This document shows positions 44,766 through 53,634 of a stretch of 64,000 bases of DNA, piece after piece. A model generated the notes under the pieces. The model worked only from the letters and a program-made list of their open reading frames with translations, was not told the origin of the DNA and made no database searches. Numbering within the stretch: position 1 is the first letter of the stretch; every line of letters starts with the position of its first letter. The position numbers and the translations under genes were made by a program. The DNA is from Amycolatopsis sp. DSM 110486 (GTDB lineage Bacteria; Actinomycetota; Actinomycetes; Mycobacteriales; Pseudonocardiaceae): positions 9,851,001 through 9,915,000 of the forward strand of contig NZ_CP080519.1 in NCBI RefSeq assembly GCF_019468465.1, given 5' to 3'.

Positions 44766-44852
44766 CCTGTGCGTTCCTTTCGGCCGTGTCCGGTGTGCGG
44801 TGGCGGGTCGGGTCATTGGTGTTGCATCGTGTGAGCGGGCCGGTGCGAACGT

Positions 44853-45011
44853 TCACGCGTCGCGGTCGGGAAGGAAGGGGAAGTTCCTAAGCCGCCCGAT
44901 GATCGCCGTCCGTGCCCGCTTCGGCGTCTTGGCGTGGTCCTGCAGCCAAAAGCAGCTACAAAACGCGGTGGCAGTCCCGTCGGGGTTGGTGATGGTGTCG
45001 GAGTAGCACAT
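44853..45011 (-). CDS. small cysteine-containing protein
   Basis: 52 residues, MCYSDTITNPDGTATAFCSC at the start, then a basic C-terminus (KTPKRARTAIIGRLR). Three cysteines could bind metal. GGGGAAA precedes the ATG. It is the first gene of the operon leading into the AAA ATPase. Function unknown. Confidence 0.5.
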   Translation of the reverse strand: MCYSDTITNPDGTATAFCSCFWLQDHAKTPKRARTAIIGRLRNFPFLPDRDA

Positions 45012-45922
45012 GGTTTCCCCGTTCCGTGATGCGTTTTCGGGATGACCTGTCGCGCAGCCCGATTCAGAGGCGGTGGCTATTTGTTTTCCGGCCCGGTGAC
45101 ACATCAAACGTAACTCGACCCCGGGCGGTGCACAACAGTTTTCCGCGACCAATTCGGGGGATTTTTTCGAATGTGGATATCGATTTCCATTCTGTTTACG
45201 CAGGTCAGGATGGATCAGCTTCGCTCGACGCGGGCGGGCCGGCCTCGAACAGGAATACATAGAAACAATTGTTTGAAATAGGAATATGACGCCATGAGGA
45301 GGAGTCAGGGAAGGTGATTTGAGTGCCGTGGTGATGACCACCGAGCGACCGCCACCCCCCTGCTGCGGCGACGCCGGGGTCAGATGTGTTCTCCTGCTTG
45401 GTGTCAGGCGAGTCTGGGACACCGTTGGATCCCCGATCGTGCACGGTGACCTGCAGAAACGTCGCGGATGGGTGGATCCGCCTTAGGCGGTCGCTGGAGC
45501 GGGTACCGGGCCGGTAGGGGTGCCGGAACCCGCGTTGGCGCCTGGTCCTCGGGGCGGCGGGTCGGCCGAATTTGCCTGCGAGGGCTGGCCACGGGAGCGA
45601 GTTCGACCTAGGGCGAATGGCACAGCGTCGGGGCGCGATACGCAGCGAGCCCGACGTGACACATTGATGAGGACGAGTCCCTGACGTGCACAGAGAAATG
45701 GGGAACGTCGTCGTCGACGGCGAAAATCGAATGGAGATGGTGCCACAGTTTTCTTTTTCTTCACGGTCGACGGACGCTCGCGTATTGACGCTAGCATCGT
45801 CTCGCCGCGAACAGCGGGACGATATCGAGGCATTTTGGTGTTTCTCGAAAATGCCTCAATCGAGTCGGTCGAGTTCAGCCGGATACTTCTCGGCAAGAGA
45901 CGGAAGGGAGTGTCCTGCCCGT
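45012..45922. other. long noncoding region between two minus-strand operons
   Basis: About 910 bases. The segment 45100-45310 is AT-rich, in contrast to the flanking genes, and probably contains the promoter of the AAA/VWA operon. The 45480-45700 part is GC-rich without a good frame. A perfect 10-bp inverted repeat lies at 45827-45857. It is a candidate place for a transfer or replication origin, but no iterons were seen. Confidence 0.4.
45827..45857 (-). terminator. inverted repeat after the BTAD gene (probable terminator)
   Basis: GAGGCATTTT and AAAATGCCTC arms (45827-45836, 45848-45857) with an 11-base loop, 66 bases past the BTAD-protein stop. AT-rich stem ends support termination on the minus strand; an origin-type role is also possible. 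Confidence 0.5.
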
Positions 45923-48832
45923 TCAGGCACAGTGGGGCGGTTCGGTCGTATCCGTGAGCGGGAGTCCCTGGGCGTGGTCGCGCAGCCGGCGTGCGAGATC
46001 GATGGTGTCCGCGGTCGGTGCTGTGTCCACTTCGGTCAGCCGGGTCTCGAGCAGGCTGAGGGTGCGGGAGATGGCGTCGTGGCGACCGAGTGTGTGTTGC
46101 AGGCGCATGATGTCGCGGTAGAGCAGTTCATTGTGGGGGTCGAATGCACGCGCCGTCTCGAGCAGGTCAAGGGTGTAGTCGGGGTCGTCCGCGACGCGAG
46201 CGCGCGCGAGTGCGGCGACGGCGTCAAGTGCGTCGCGACGGGTGGCTTCGCGGGCGGAGACGAGCCATTCACTGTCGAGCCCGTCGGCCAGCGTGCCACC
46301 GTAGCCGGCGACGACCATCTCGCAGGAGTGGGTGCGGTCGACTGGTGCGGTCGCGGTGCGGCGGCGAGTGACGGCGGTGGCGAAGCGCCAGTAGTCGACC
46401 TTCACGAGGTCGGGGTCGAGCCTGTAGCGCCCGTGCTCGATCAGCACCAGGTTGCCGATGGCGCCGTCCGTGGCGGTCGCCAGCGCCCGGCGGATGCGGG
46501 AGAGCACGGTGCGCAGGACGCTGGCCGGGTTGCGAGGTGGGTCGTCAGGCCAGAGGGCGTCGACGATCGCGTCGCGAGCGACGCCGGCGGGGTGCACCGC
46601 GAGGAACACGACCAACTCCAGCAGCCGCGCGGAGAGGGCGCTGGTGAGGTCGGTGGTCGCCTCGGGGTGCTCGGTGCCGGTCCGCCAGCGCAACGTCGGG
46701 GCCCCGAACACGGTCAGCTCGATCGAGGCGTCGGACACCGTCGCGTCGGGGATGGTCGGGGGCACGGGAGACGAAGGCGACGCGGGGCTGGTCGGCGAGT
46801 GGGAGTCGTGCGAGCCGGCGGTGGTTTCCAGACCATTGGAAGCTTCGGCGGGTTCGGGTGTCATGGCCGGTGCTGCGGGCGCGCGCGGGCTGGTGTTCGG
46901 GGGAGGGTCGGCCGGTTCGGTGGCGGTGCGGCGCTGGACCGCGTGCAGGAAGGAAAGCAGGTCGCGGGCGGCTGTGTCGGGCAGGGTGAAGGCTCGGGTG
47001 CCGCGCAGCGACTCGCCCGGGCCGGGATCGGTGGCGGAGATGATGCCCGCGGCGGTGACGTAGGCGGTCACGCCGGGGCGCCACTGGCCCAGCAGCACGG
47101 CGGTCATTCCGGCGGTGCCGTGATTGTCCAGCAGCTGCTGCAGGCGCGCTTGGCGGCTCGCCTCCTGCGGCGGTGTCGCGATCAGCATGCGGGGCCGGTG
47201 TAGCTCGGCGGGGTCGGTGTCGAGCCGGGTCAGAGCCGCCTCGAGGTCGGTCGTGACGGTGATAGCCCGGGGCAGGCTCGTGGCGGGTATCGGCAGGCCA
47301 GCCACGCGAGTCAGGTCGGCGGCGGGGAGCAGAACCTCCGGCGCGGCGTCCCCGGCGGGCGCCGGCGCGGTGAGGAGAGTGAGCAGCAACGCTCGGGCCG
47401 CGGCATAGGCGCCGGGCCCGACGAGTCCGAGCCCGTGCACCTGGGCCAGGTCGAGCGCGATCTGCATTCCGCCGCCGAATCCGGCAGCCCCCGTCTCGCC
47501 GCTCGTTCGCGCGCCAGATGCGGCGACGGCAAGGTCGACTGCCGAGGGCACTCTCGTCGGGCCGGCTCCTGCGCTCGCGCCGACCACCCGTCGAGCTCCG
47601 GTCGTGAGCACCTGCGCGGCGCCGCTCCCCTGGCCCCCCGTCAGCTCCGATCCGGCGACGGACTCGTTGTCGCCACAGTGCGGCTCAGCCGGGGGACGTG
47701 TGTCCAGGGCAGGATCAATGTCGTCGTCGCCGGGGTCCGCTGGGTCGGTGACCTCGAGGTCGTTGTCGCGCTGGGCGCGCAGGTGGGCCTGGCGCAGCCG
47801 GTAGACGATCGGAGCGGCCGGAAGGTCGTCGCCGCGGTGACCGCTGCCGGGCTGGTAGCGCGCGTGGCGCCGCCGGCGGGCGAGCAGCAGCAGCGCACTC
47901 ACTGCGGTCGCCAGCCCGAGCCCGATGAACACCTCGCCCTCGCCCCAGGTCACCGCTCCCCCGCTGTGCTCGGTGCGCGCGATCTCCGGGCCCGGCGCGG
48001 CGTCCGAGGCGGGCGGCGCGACGGCCTGCGGGGATGGCCCCGTCTCCGGGCTCGGGAGGGTCGGTGCGAGGTGGTGCGGAGCGGCGGGTTGAGCAGGAGC
48101 GACCGGGCTGGGGGTCGGCTCGGCGGCGGGCAGGCGAAGAAGGTCACCCGGGTGGAGCAGGTTGGGGTTGCGCAGAATTCGTCCGTCGGGTTGTGTGCTG
48201 CCGCGGTTGAGCGCCCAGATCTCCGGCCATCGGTCGCCGTCACCGAGGCAGCGCTGCGCGACGCGCCACAGCGAGTCGTGGACCCCGTTGCCCGGCTCGC
48301 GCACGCGTTCAGCACCAGGACCCGCGGGTTGCGCCGGCCGTGTTGCCTCGGTGTCTGCAGCGGTGGCGCGGTCGACCGCCGCAGCGGCGGACGTGGCGTA
48401 GCTCTGAAGATGTCCGGGCGAGGGTGTGCTGGCGGGTGCCGCGTTGGCCGTGCGGCCGAGCAGCGCGACCAGCAGGGTGCCGACCAGCGCGGCAGCGACG
48501 CGGCGCACGGGCCCGCTGTCCTGCGGCCGGCGCGCGCCACGCACCACGTCCACCGCGCACGCGGCGACGTCGAGGATGAACACCGTCCACAGCAGCCACG
48601 CCACGCAGGCGAGCGCGTTGAGCAGGAAGGTGCTCGACATCGGTGTCCGCAGCAGCGCTTCGAGCTCGTCGAGGCTCGGCACGTGATCGGGCAACGGCCA
48701 CCCGACGCCGTAGATCAGCACCAGCGGAAGCCCCGCCAGTAGAGCCACGAGCAATGCGGTCGCAAGCAGGCCGCGCACCGTCCAACCCAAGAACCGGACG
48801 GTGCTCGCGGCACGGTGACCAGGAGCGAGCAT
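45923..48832 (-). CDS. membrane LysM-BTAD transcriptional regulator
   Basis: 969 residues. Two N-terminal transmembrane segments (about 15-40 and 65-90) and a third at about 120 precede a LysM-like domain (SLWRVAQRCLGDGDRWPEIW ALNRG ... NPNLLHPGDLLRLP, about 180-235). Another transmembrane segment (GLGLATAVSALLLLA) is followed by a long cytoplasmic part that ends in a DNA-binding winged helix plus BTAD domain of the SARP type (ELVVFLAVHPAGVARDAIVD ALWPDD ... ASVLRTVLSRIRRAL). Such proteins are typical neighbours of actinobacterial Tad loci; it may sense wall or envelope state. It overlaps the preceding gene by 1 base (TGATG). Confidence 0.8.
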   Translation of the reverse strand: MLAPGHRAASTVRFLGWTVRGLLATALLVALLAGLPLVLIYGVGWPLPDHVPSLDELEALLRTPMSSTFLLNALACVAWLLWTVFILDVAACAVDVVRGARRPQDSGPVRRVAAALVGTLLVALLGRTANAAPASTPSPGHLQSYATSAAAAVDRATAADTEATRPAQPAGPGAERVREPGNGVHDSLWRVAQRCLGDGDRWPEIWALNRGSTQPDGRILRNPNLLHPGDLLRLPAAEPTPSPVAPAQPAAPHHLAPTLPSPETGPSPQAVAPPASDAAPGPEIARTEHSGGAVTWGEGEVFIGLGLATAVSALLLLARRRRHARYQPGSGHRGDDLPAAPIVYRLRQAHLRAQRDNDLEVTDPADPGDDDIDPALDTRPPAEPHCGDNESVAGSELTGGQGSGAAQVLTTGARRVVGASAGAGPTRVPSAVDLAVAASGARTSGETGAAGFGGGMQIALDLAQVHGLGLVGPGAYAAARALLLTLLTAPAPAGDAAPEVLLPAADLTRVAGLPIPATSLPRAITVTTDLEAALTRLDTDPAELHRPRMLIATPPQEASRQARLQQLLDNHGTAGMTAVLLGQWRPGVTAYVTAAGIISATDPGPGESLRGTRAFTLPDTAARDLLSFLHAVQRRTATEPADPPPNTSPRAPAAPAMTPEPAEASNGLETTAGSHDSHSPTSPASPSSPVPPTIPDATVSDASIELTVFGAPTLRWRTGTEHPEATTDLTSALSARLLELVVFLAVHPAGVARDAIVDALWPDDPPRNPASVLRTVLSRIRRALATATDGAIGNLVLIEHGRYRLDPDLVKVDYWRFATAVTRRRTATAPVDRTHSCEMVVAGYGGTLADGLDSEWLVSAREATRRDALDAVAALARARVADDPDYTLDLLETARAFDPHNELLYRDIMRLQHTLGRHDAISRTLSLLETRLTEVDTAPTADTIDLARRLRDHAQGLPLTDTTEPPHCA

Positions 48833-49212
48833 CAGCTGGGTTCCGCGCCTGCGGCAACAGGATCCGCTGAGCTGAGCTGCGGCGGCTGTGCGGCGGTTGG
48901 CAGGCCGTTCGTCTTCGGGTCGGTGCGCTTGCGTTTGCGGCCGCGGACGGGCTTGGCGGCCTGGCCGTGCCACCGGGCGAGGTCGGCTGCGGGGATGTCG
49001 GTGATCTGGGCCAGCTCGGCAACGTCGATCACGTCCGCGGCTGAGGTGAGGGTGGCGCCGAGCTCTCGTTCGAGCTCGGCGAGCTGGCCGGCGAGGTCGC
49101 TGTGGCGGCGGGCCAGCTCGCCGATCATGTTGGCTGCCTCGGCCCGACGGGCGCTGCGCGCGGAGTCGGTCTCCTCGATGCGACGGGCGATCTCCTGTTC
49201 GGAGGTGACCAT
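48832..49212 (-). CDS. small coiled-coil protein
   Basis: 126 residues. The N-terminal 80 residues are a charged helix with heptad-like spacing (ANMIGELARRHSDLAGQLAE LERELGA), followed by an HTH-like bit (VAELAQITDIPAADLARWH) and a basic, Pro-rich tail. No family recognised. Its stop overlaps the BTAD gene start, so they are translationally coupled; it may be a partner of that regulator. Confidence 0.65.
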   Translation of the reverse strand: MVTSEQEIARRIEETDSARSARRAEAANMIGELARRHSDLAGQLAELERELGATLTSAADVIDVAELAQITDIPAADLARWHGQAAKPVRGRKRKRTDPKTNGLPTAAQPPQLSSADPVAAGAEPS

Positions 49213-49253
49213 GCCGGTTCTCCCTTCGTTCAGTGGACTACTCGTGGTGTAGG

Positions 49254-49700
49254 TCAGGGCTCGATGGCGGTCACGCCGCGTTGGGGGTGGGCGGTGCCGC
49301 GGCCGTGCGTGCGGATGTCGCGCACGCCGACTAACGACATCAGCTGAGTTCGGTAGGTGGCGGTGACCTCAACGGTCACGGTGTCGTCGCCGACCTCGAC
49401 GCTCCCGGTGGCGCCGACGCCGGCGAGGTAGGCCTGGGCGAGCTGGTGCGCACGGGCAGGGTCGAGGCGGACCTGACCGGTGGTGCGGTAGGCGGTGAGG
49501 TCGAGGGCTTGGGCGCCGGCGCGGGCGGCGGACTCGGCTTGCCCGCCGGCGCGGACCTTGCCGGCCAGCGCGAGGCCGCCGTCCAAGCTCAGGCCGGCCA
49601 GGGCGAGCAGCGCGACAAGCAGGACGACCACCAGGACGGTCACCTGGCCGCGTTCGGCGCGCCACCAGCAACCCCATCCGCCCTCGGACTGGCGGGTCAT
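49254..49700 (-). CDS. TadG-like pilus assembly protein
   Basis: 148 residues. An N-terminal type IV-like segment [20 protein letters not shown], with an inner-membrane helix, precedes an extracellular domain ([16 protein letters not shown] region). Matches putative Flp pilus-assembly TadG-like proteins, minor pilins that help assembly. The E at position +5 after the Gly is absent. The ATG overlaps the stop of the TadE gene (ATGA). Confidence 0.75.
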   Translation of the reverse strand: MTRQSEGGWGCWWRAERGQVTVLVVVLLVALLALAGLSLDGGLALAGKVRAGGQAESAARAGAQALDLTAYRTTGQVRLDPARAHQLAQAYLAGVGATGSVEVGDDTVTVEVTATYRTQLMSLVGVRDIRTHGRGTAHPQRGVTAIEP

Positions 49701-50161
49701 GGTGTGGCTCCGGTGGATTGGGAGCGGAAGGTGTCGACGACTTCGCTGGCGGTGGAGATAAGCGTCCTCGTGGAGGGGACGCCGAGGAGCGCGGCTTGGC
49801 CAAAGTCGACACTGCAGCGCACGGTAGCCGTGACGCTGCTAGCCGGGGCGAGGGTGCCAGTCAGGGATGTGGTGATTTCGCGGCACACGATCCCCGCCTC
49901 GGCGAGTGCGTGGCTGGCGGTGTCGGCCGCCGCGGTGGTGGCGGCCGCGATGGTGCGTTGCAAGGTGGCGGCGCGGGCGGCCTGGTGGGCGGCGTCGTCC
50001 AGCCGCAGCCGCGCGTCAACCCCTCGGTGAACCACCACGGCGACGAACACCAGCAGCATCACCAAGAACGGGGCCAAGATCACCGTCTCGACGGTCACCG
50101 ACCCCTGCTCATCGGCCCACCACCGCCGCAGCCGCCAGACGGCAGGGACCAGGCGGCTCAT
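49697..50161 (-). CDS. TadE-like minor pilin
   Basis: 154 residues. The N-terminal stretch [20 protein letters not shown] has the prepilin-type pattern G followed by xxxxE (E at +5) and a hydrophobic helix, the TadE signature. The rest is the external domain with two cysteines ([18 protein letters not shown]). Coupled to genes on both sides by overlapping start-stop codons. Likely processed by the prepilin peptidase encoded at 58.5 kb. Confidence 0.85.
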   Translation of the reverse strand: MSRLVPAVWRLRRWWADEQGSVTVETVILAPFLVMLLVFVAVVVHRGVDARLRLDDAAHQAARAATLQRTIAAATTAAADTASHALAEAGIVCREITTSLTGTLAPASSVTATVRCSVDFGQAALLGVPSTRTLISTASEVVDTFRSQSTGATP

Positions 50162-51105
50162 GGTGATCCCCCGTTGTCATCCGCACCTCCGGTGGCGCGC
50201 CGAGAGGTGACGCCGCCGGCGTGTGGCCAGGTGGAGCGCGGCCGCTCCCACGGAAAGCTGCCGGCGCCGGTGACGTCGCGGGCGGCGGTGATGTAGGCGA
50301 ACACGCGTTGCGGGAGTTCTTCGGCGACCTCGGCCAGCTGGTGCAGAAGGTGGCTTCCGGGCAGTTCAGCGAGAGCCTGGTCGGTGCGCGTGGTCAGCTC
50401 GGCGGACCGGGCTTTGGCCTCCCACGCGCGGGTCAGCACCAGGCAGCCGTGCAGGTGACGGGCCACCTGGTCCAGGCCGTCATCGATGACGGCGACGGCC
50501 TCGCGTGCCGCGGCGACGAGCGCGCCGGTGTCGGTGTCGGGCTCGGCGGTGAGTTCGGCGGCGAGGCTGCGGGCAGCGCGGATGCGGTCCAAGCAGGCCA
50601 GGGTCTGCCACACGAGGTGATGCACCTCGGCGCAGAGCTGCGGGTCGAGCCAGACGCGCGCCGTGGTGCGGTGCAACTCGTCCACGCCGGCGATCAGATT
50701 CCGCACGAGCAGGTGGCTGTCGGGGCCGAGGTCGGCGAAGTCCCTGCTGCGGAAGAAGAATTCGCCGCGGACGCGGTCAAGACGGCACGGCCGGGCCGGC
50801 GGATGGCGGTGGTCGGTGGGCATGCGCAGGAACCGGCCGACCCCGACGGCCAGGACGACCCCGGCACCCACAGCGGTGAGCACGCTCAAGTTCGCGATGA
50901 CCTCGGCCCATCCGGGCGGCGCATGGATCACGTCCGGCGCGGCAGCTCCGACAAGTCCGATGAGGAGGGTCTGCGGCAGCAACAAGGCACGAAGGCGTTC
51001 ACGGTGCCATCGGCGACGTGGTGTCTGCGGGTTGAGCAGCAGCGTATCGGGTCCGTCCTGGAAGGTTCCGGTGCGCACCGGCGTGGTGGTGATTCGTGTG
51101 GTCAT
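50158..51105 (-). CDS. membrane protein in the Tad locus, unknown
   Basis: 315 residues. Two N-terminal hydrophobic segments ([40 protein letters not shown]) precede a long helical cytoplasmic part (about 120-290). No family recognised. It is coupled to the TadE gene downstream, so it is probably part of the pilus machinery or its control. Confidence 0.65.
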   Translation of the reverse strand: MTTRITTTPVRTGTFQDGPDTLLLNPQTPRRRWHRERLRALLLPQTLLIGLVGAAAPDVIHAPPGWAEVIANLSVLTAVGAGVVLAVGVGRFLRMPTDHRHPPARPCRLDRVRGEFFFRSRDFADLGPDSHLLVRNLIAGVDELHRTTARVWLDPQLCAEVHHLVWQTLACLDRIRAARSLAAELTAEPDTDTGALVAAAREAVAVIDDGLDQVARHLHGCLVLTRAWEAKARSAELTTRTDQALAELPGSHLLHQLAEVAEELPQRVFAYITAARDVTGAGSFPWERPRSTWPHAGGVTSRRATGGADDNGGSP

Positions 51106-51156
51106 GGCATCTTCCGTTCGCGTGCCGTGCCGCTTGTGTGGCTGCGGCGTGAAGAG

Positions 51157-51567
51157 TCAGTGGGCTCCCGGGATGTCGGGGACGAAGCGTTCGACCACGC
51201 CGGCGGCTTCGGCGTGGACGTGCAGGTGCAGGCCGGGCACGACCGCGGCGGCCTCGCCCTGGACGACGACCGACACAGCCGTCGGTCCGCGGGACACGGT
51301 CAGCTGCGGGTTCTGCAGCGGTCCGTGGGCGAGGTCGTCGAGCAGTTGTTGCCCGGCCGTGCGCCCGGTGTCGGCGGTGCCATCCTGGGTGCGCGCGGCG
51401 GCGAGGGCTTGGGCAGTGGCGGCCTGGGCGACGTGAGTGGCGTGGGACCACAGCGCGAACTGGATGATCGCCATCAGAGCCAGGAACAGCACCGGGATGA
51501 CGATGACCAGCTCGGCGGTGACCTCGCCGCGGTCACCCCGCAGCGCGCGCTCGAGGCGCGCAGTCAC
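51157..51567 (-). CDS. second TadE-like minor pilin
   Basis: About 136 residues. GEVTAELVIVIPVLFLALMA has a prepilin-like G-xxxx-E pattern followed by a membrane helix; then an external domain rich in Ala/Thr. The start is uncertain: GTG 51567 is the best in-frame choice after the small pilin gene, but no strong ribosome-binding site is visible, and translational coupling to the pilin stop is likely. Confidence 0.75.
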   Translation of the reverse strand: MTARLERALRGDRGEVTAELVIVIPVLFLALMAIIQFALWSHATHVAQAATAQALAAARTQDGTADTGRTAGQQLLDDLAHGPLQNPQLTVSRGPTAVSVVVQGEAAAVVPGLHLHVHAEAAGVVERFVPDIPGAH

Positions 51568-51584
51568 CGTGGGCGGTGACGCGG

Positions 51585-51779
51585 TCAGCTGCCAAGGTCG
51601 ATCGAATTCGCTTTCGCGGTCAGCTTGGCCACGATGATCGCGACAATGGCGATCGCGGCGAGGGCCAGCAATGCGGTGACGATGACGGTGGTGGTGATCT
51701 CCCCGCGCTCCGGCTCGGCCCGCAACACCGTGATGCGTGCGCAGAGGACTGTCCACAGGGTGTGCATGTGGCTCCACAT
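51585..51779 (-). CDS. small pilin-like protein (Flp candidate)
   Basis: 64 residues. Short N-terminus, then RGEITTTVIVTALLALAAIA and more hydrophobic residues, ending KANSIDLGS. Size and single helix after a Gly are those of Flp-type major pilins, but the Glu at +5 normally required is Thr here, so either it is processed differently or it is a pseudopilin. GAAGGAAG precedes the ATG. It lies between tadC and a TadE gene, the usual place for a pilin subunit. Confidence 0.7.
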   Translation of the reverse strand: MWSHMHTLWTVLCARITVLRAEPERGEITTTVIVTALLALAAIAIVAIIVAKLTAKANSIDLGS

Positions 51780-51835
51780 CAAACTTCCTTCGTTGTCGCG
51801 ATGCCTTTTGTCCCAACAAGATGGCGCCGTCACAG

Positions 51836-52726
51836 CTAGAGTCCATTGAGGACTTGGAGTACTGCTGGGTAGGCAATGAAGGTCAAGAAACCGAGGAACA
51901 GCAGAGCCACGGGCAGGGCCATGCGTTCGGTGGCGGCTTGGGCCTCGGCTTCGGAGTCGGTGAGCTGGTGGGTGCGCAGGGCCCGCGCTTTCGCGGCGAG
52001 CGACGCGCGGATACGGGCGCCTTCGGTGCCGGCCAGCGCGAGCGAGGCGGCGAGCTCGGCCAGCTCGGTGATGTCGAGTTCTTCGCCGAGCTGGCGCAGG
52101 CCGGCCCAGGGGGTGGTGCGGGTGAGCTGGGCGGCATGCAGGGCGTGGCGGACCTTGCCGAACGCAGGTCCGTGGCCGACGGTGACGGCGTCGATCAACG
52201 CAGCCTCGACACCGGCGCCGCCGGCGAGGGTGATCCACACCAGGTCGAGGAACGCCGAGAGCGCAGCACGAAACTCGCGCCGGCTGCGAGCCGCCCTCGC
52301 CCGGACATCGAGGTCGGGCAGGAGGAAGCCCAGCGCGGCCAGGACGATCCCTCCCGCCAGCGACACCTCGGTGCTCAGCGCCGTCCCGGCCGCGGCGAGC
52401 AGGGCCTGCAGCAGCCCCGGCGCCAGGAGCCCGGCGAGGGCGAGGAGGCCTTTGACGGCGAGGTGGGTGTCGGCGCCGCGGCCGACGATCCGCAGGTCGG
52501 TCTCGATCGCAGCGCCGGGCAGGCCCAGGGCGCGCAGCGCCGGCACGACCAACCGACCCCACCGTCGGACCCACGCAGCGTCACGGGTCGTCGTGATCGG
52601 CTCCGCGGATGGTGGTGCGAGCGCGGCGAGACGTTCGCCCAACGCAGGGTGGGGCGGCAGGACCCAGGCCAGCAGCAGCCAGAAACCGCCACCTGTGCCG
52701 ACGCCGAGCAGGAGCGCGGGAATCAT
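51836..52726 (-). CDS. tadC: TadC-like type II/IV secretion membrane protein
   Basis: 296 residues, T2SSF-type inner-membrane platform protein with transmembrane helices at the N-terminus, the middle (about 90-140) and the C-terminus (LPVALLFLGFLTFIAYPAVL). Central GspF-like segment FRAALSAFLDLVWITLAGGA, with an internal ELAELAASLALAGTEGA region. Forms the platform together with TadB. Its ATG overlaps the tadB stop. Confidence 0.87.
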   Translation of the reverse strand: MIPALLLGVGTGGGFWLLLAWVLPPHPALGERLAALAPPSAEPITTTRDAAWVRRWGRLVVPALRALGLPGAAIETDLRIVGRGADTHLAVKGLLALAGLLAPGLLQALLAAAGTALSTEVSLAGGIVLAALGFLLPDLDVRARAARSRREFRAALSAFLDLVWITLAGGAGVEAALIDAVTVGHGPAFGKVRHALHAAQLTRTTPWAGLRQLGEELDITELAELAASLALAGTEGARIRASLAAKARALRTHQLTDSEAEAQAATERMALPVALLFLGFLTFIAYPAVLQVLNGL

Positions 52727-53634
52727 CGGCGGTCACCCCCGTCCGGCCGTTCCTCGGCCACGCTCGGGATCGGTGTTTCCAGGGTGAGCGGGCGATTCTG
52801 GCCCGTGCTGGTGGCGATTTGCGTGAGCCAGGCGAACCCGGTCGCGAACACGGCGCCGATGAGCAGGAGGACAAGCTGGCCGCCGGCCGTGTTGTAGACG
52901 TCGAGGTAGGCGCGGTCGAACACCACGACGCCGCCGGCGAAGACCAGCGTGGTGGCGACGACCACGCGGACCGAGGTGCGGATGCGGGCGCGGCCGGACT
53001 CGATCCGCATCCACGTCGCCGCCTGCTCGCGCGCGGTGGTCGCGAGCGAGCTGAGCAGGTCGGTGAGCTGGTGGGCCTGCCGCTCGGCGGCCAGCACCAG
53101 GGCGGCGAGGACGAGGTCGGCCATCGGATGGTCCAGTTCCCCGGCCAGCTGCCGCAGTGCCGGCGCCAGACGCTGCCCGCTGGACAACCTGGCGGCGAGG
53201 CTGGTGATCTCGGGGCGGATCGGGGGCGGGGCGAGGCGGGCGGTTTCGAGGATGGCTTGCTCGAGCCCCGCGGCGGCGGACAGGACGTCGCGCAGCATCT
53301 CCGTCCACCCGGCGATCGCCTCGATCCGCGCCATCCGGCGCGCGAGCACGCGGTCGGGGCCGACGAGCCGAGGGAGGAACCAGACCGCCGCCGCGGCCAG
53401 CACCACGCCGACCATCCAGCCGGTCACGGCTGCGGCCACGATGCCCGCGCCCAGCGCCACGGCCAGGCGCAGCAACACCCGTCGATCCCGCAACCGGCGT
53501 GCGAGCGCCCGGATACGGCCGACCTTGAGGCTCGTGGGCGTGTCACGACGTGGGACGGAGAGGATGAGCAGCACGCCGCCGGCGGCGCCCGCACCGAGAC
53601 CTGCGGCGATGACGGTGGTGGGGTTGATCGTCAT
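52723..53634 (-). CDS. tadB: TadB-like type II/IV secretion membrane protein
   Basis: 303 residues, second T2SSF platform protein. Transmembrane helices at about 5-22, 60-100 and in the C-terminus (QLVLLLIGAVFATGFAWLTQ). The GspF core includes RIEAIAGWTEMLRDVLSAAA and ELDHPMADLVLAALVLAAER. ATG 53634 overlaps the tadA stop. Confidence 0.87.
   Translation of the reverse strand: MTINPTTVIAAGLGAGAAGGVLLILSVPRRDTPTSLKVGRIRALARRLRDRRVLLRLAVALGAGIVAAAVTGWMVGVVLAAAAVWFLPRLVGPDRVLARRMARIEAIAGWTEMLRDVLSAAAGLEQAILETARLAPPPIRPEITSLAARLSSGQRLAPALRQLAGELDHPMADLVLAALVLAAERQAHQLTDLLSSLATTAREQAATWMRIESGRARIRTSVRVVVATTLVFAGGVVVFDRAYLDVYNTAGGQLVLLLIGAVFATGFAWLTQIATSTGQNRPLTLETPIPSVAEERPDGGDRR

Noticed and set aside
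45483..45896. 137-residue minus-strand frame in the noncoding gap
   Set aside because: Poor composition, no ribosome-binding site and overlap with the inverted repeat.
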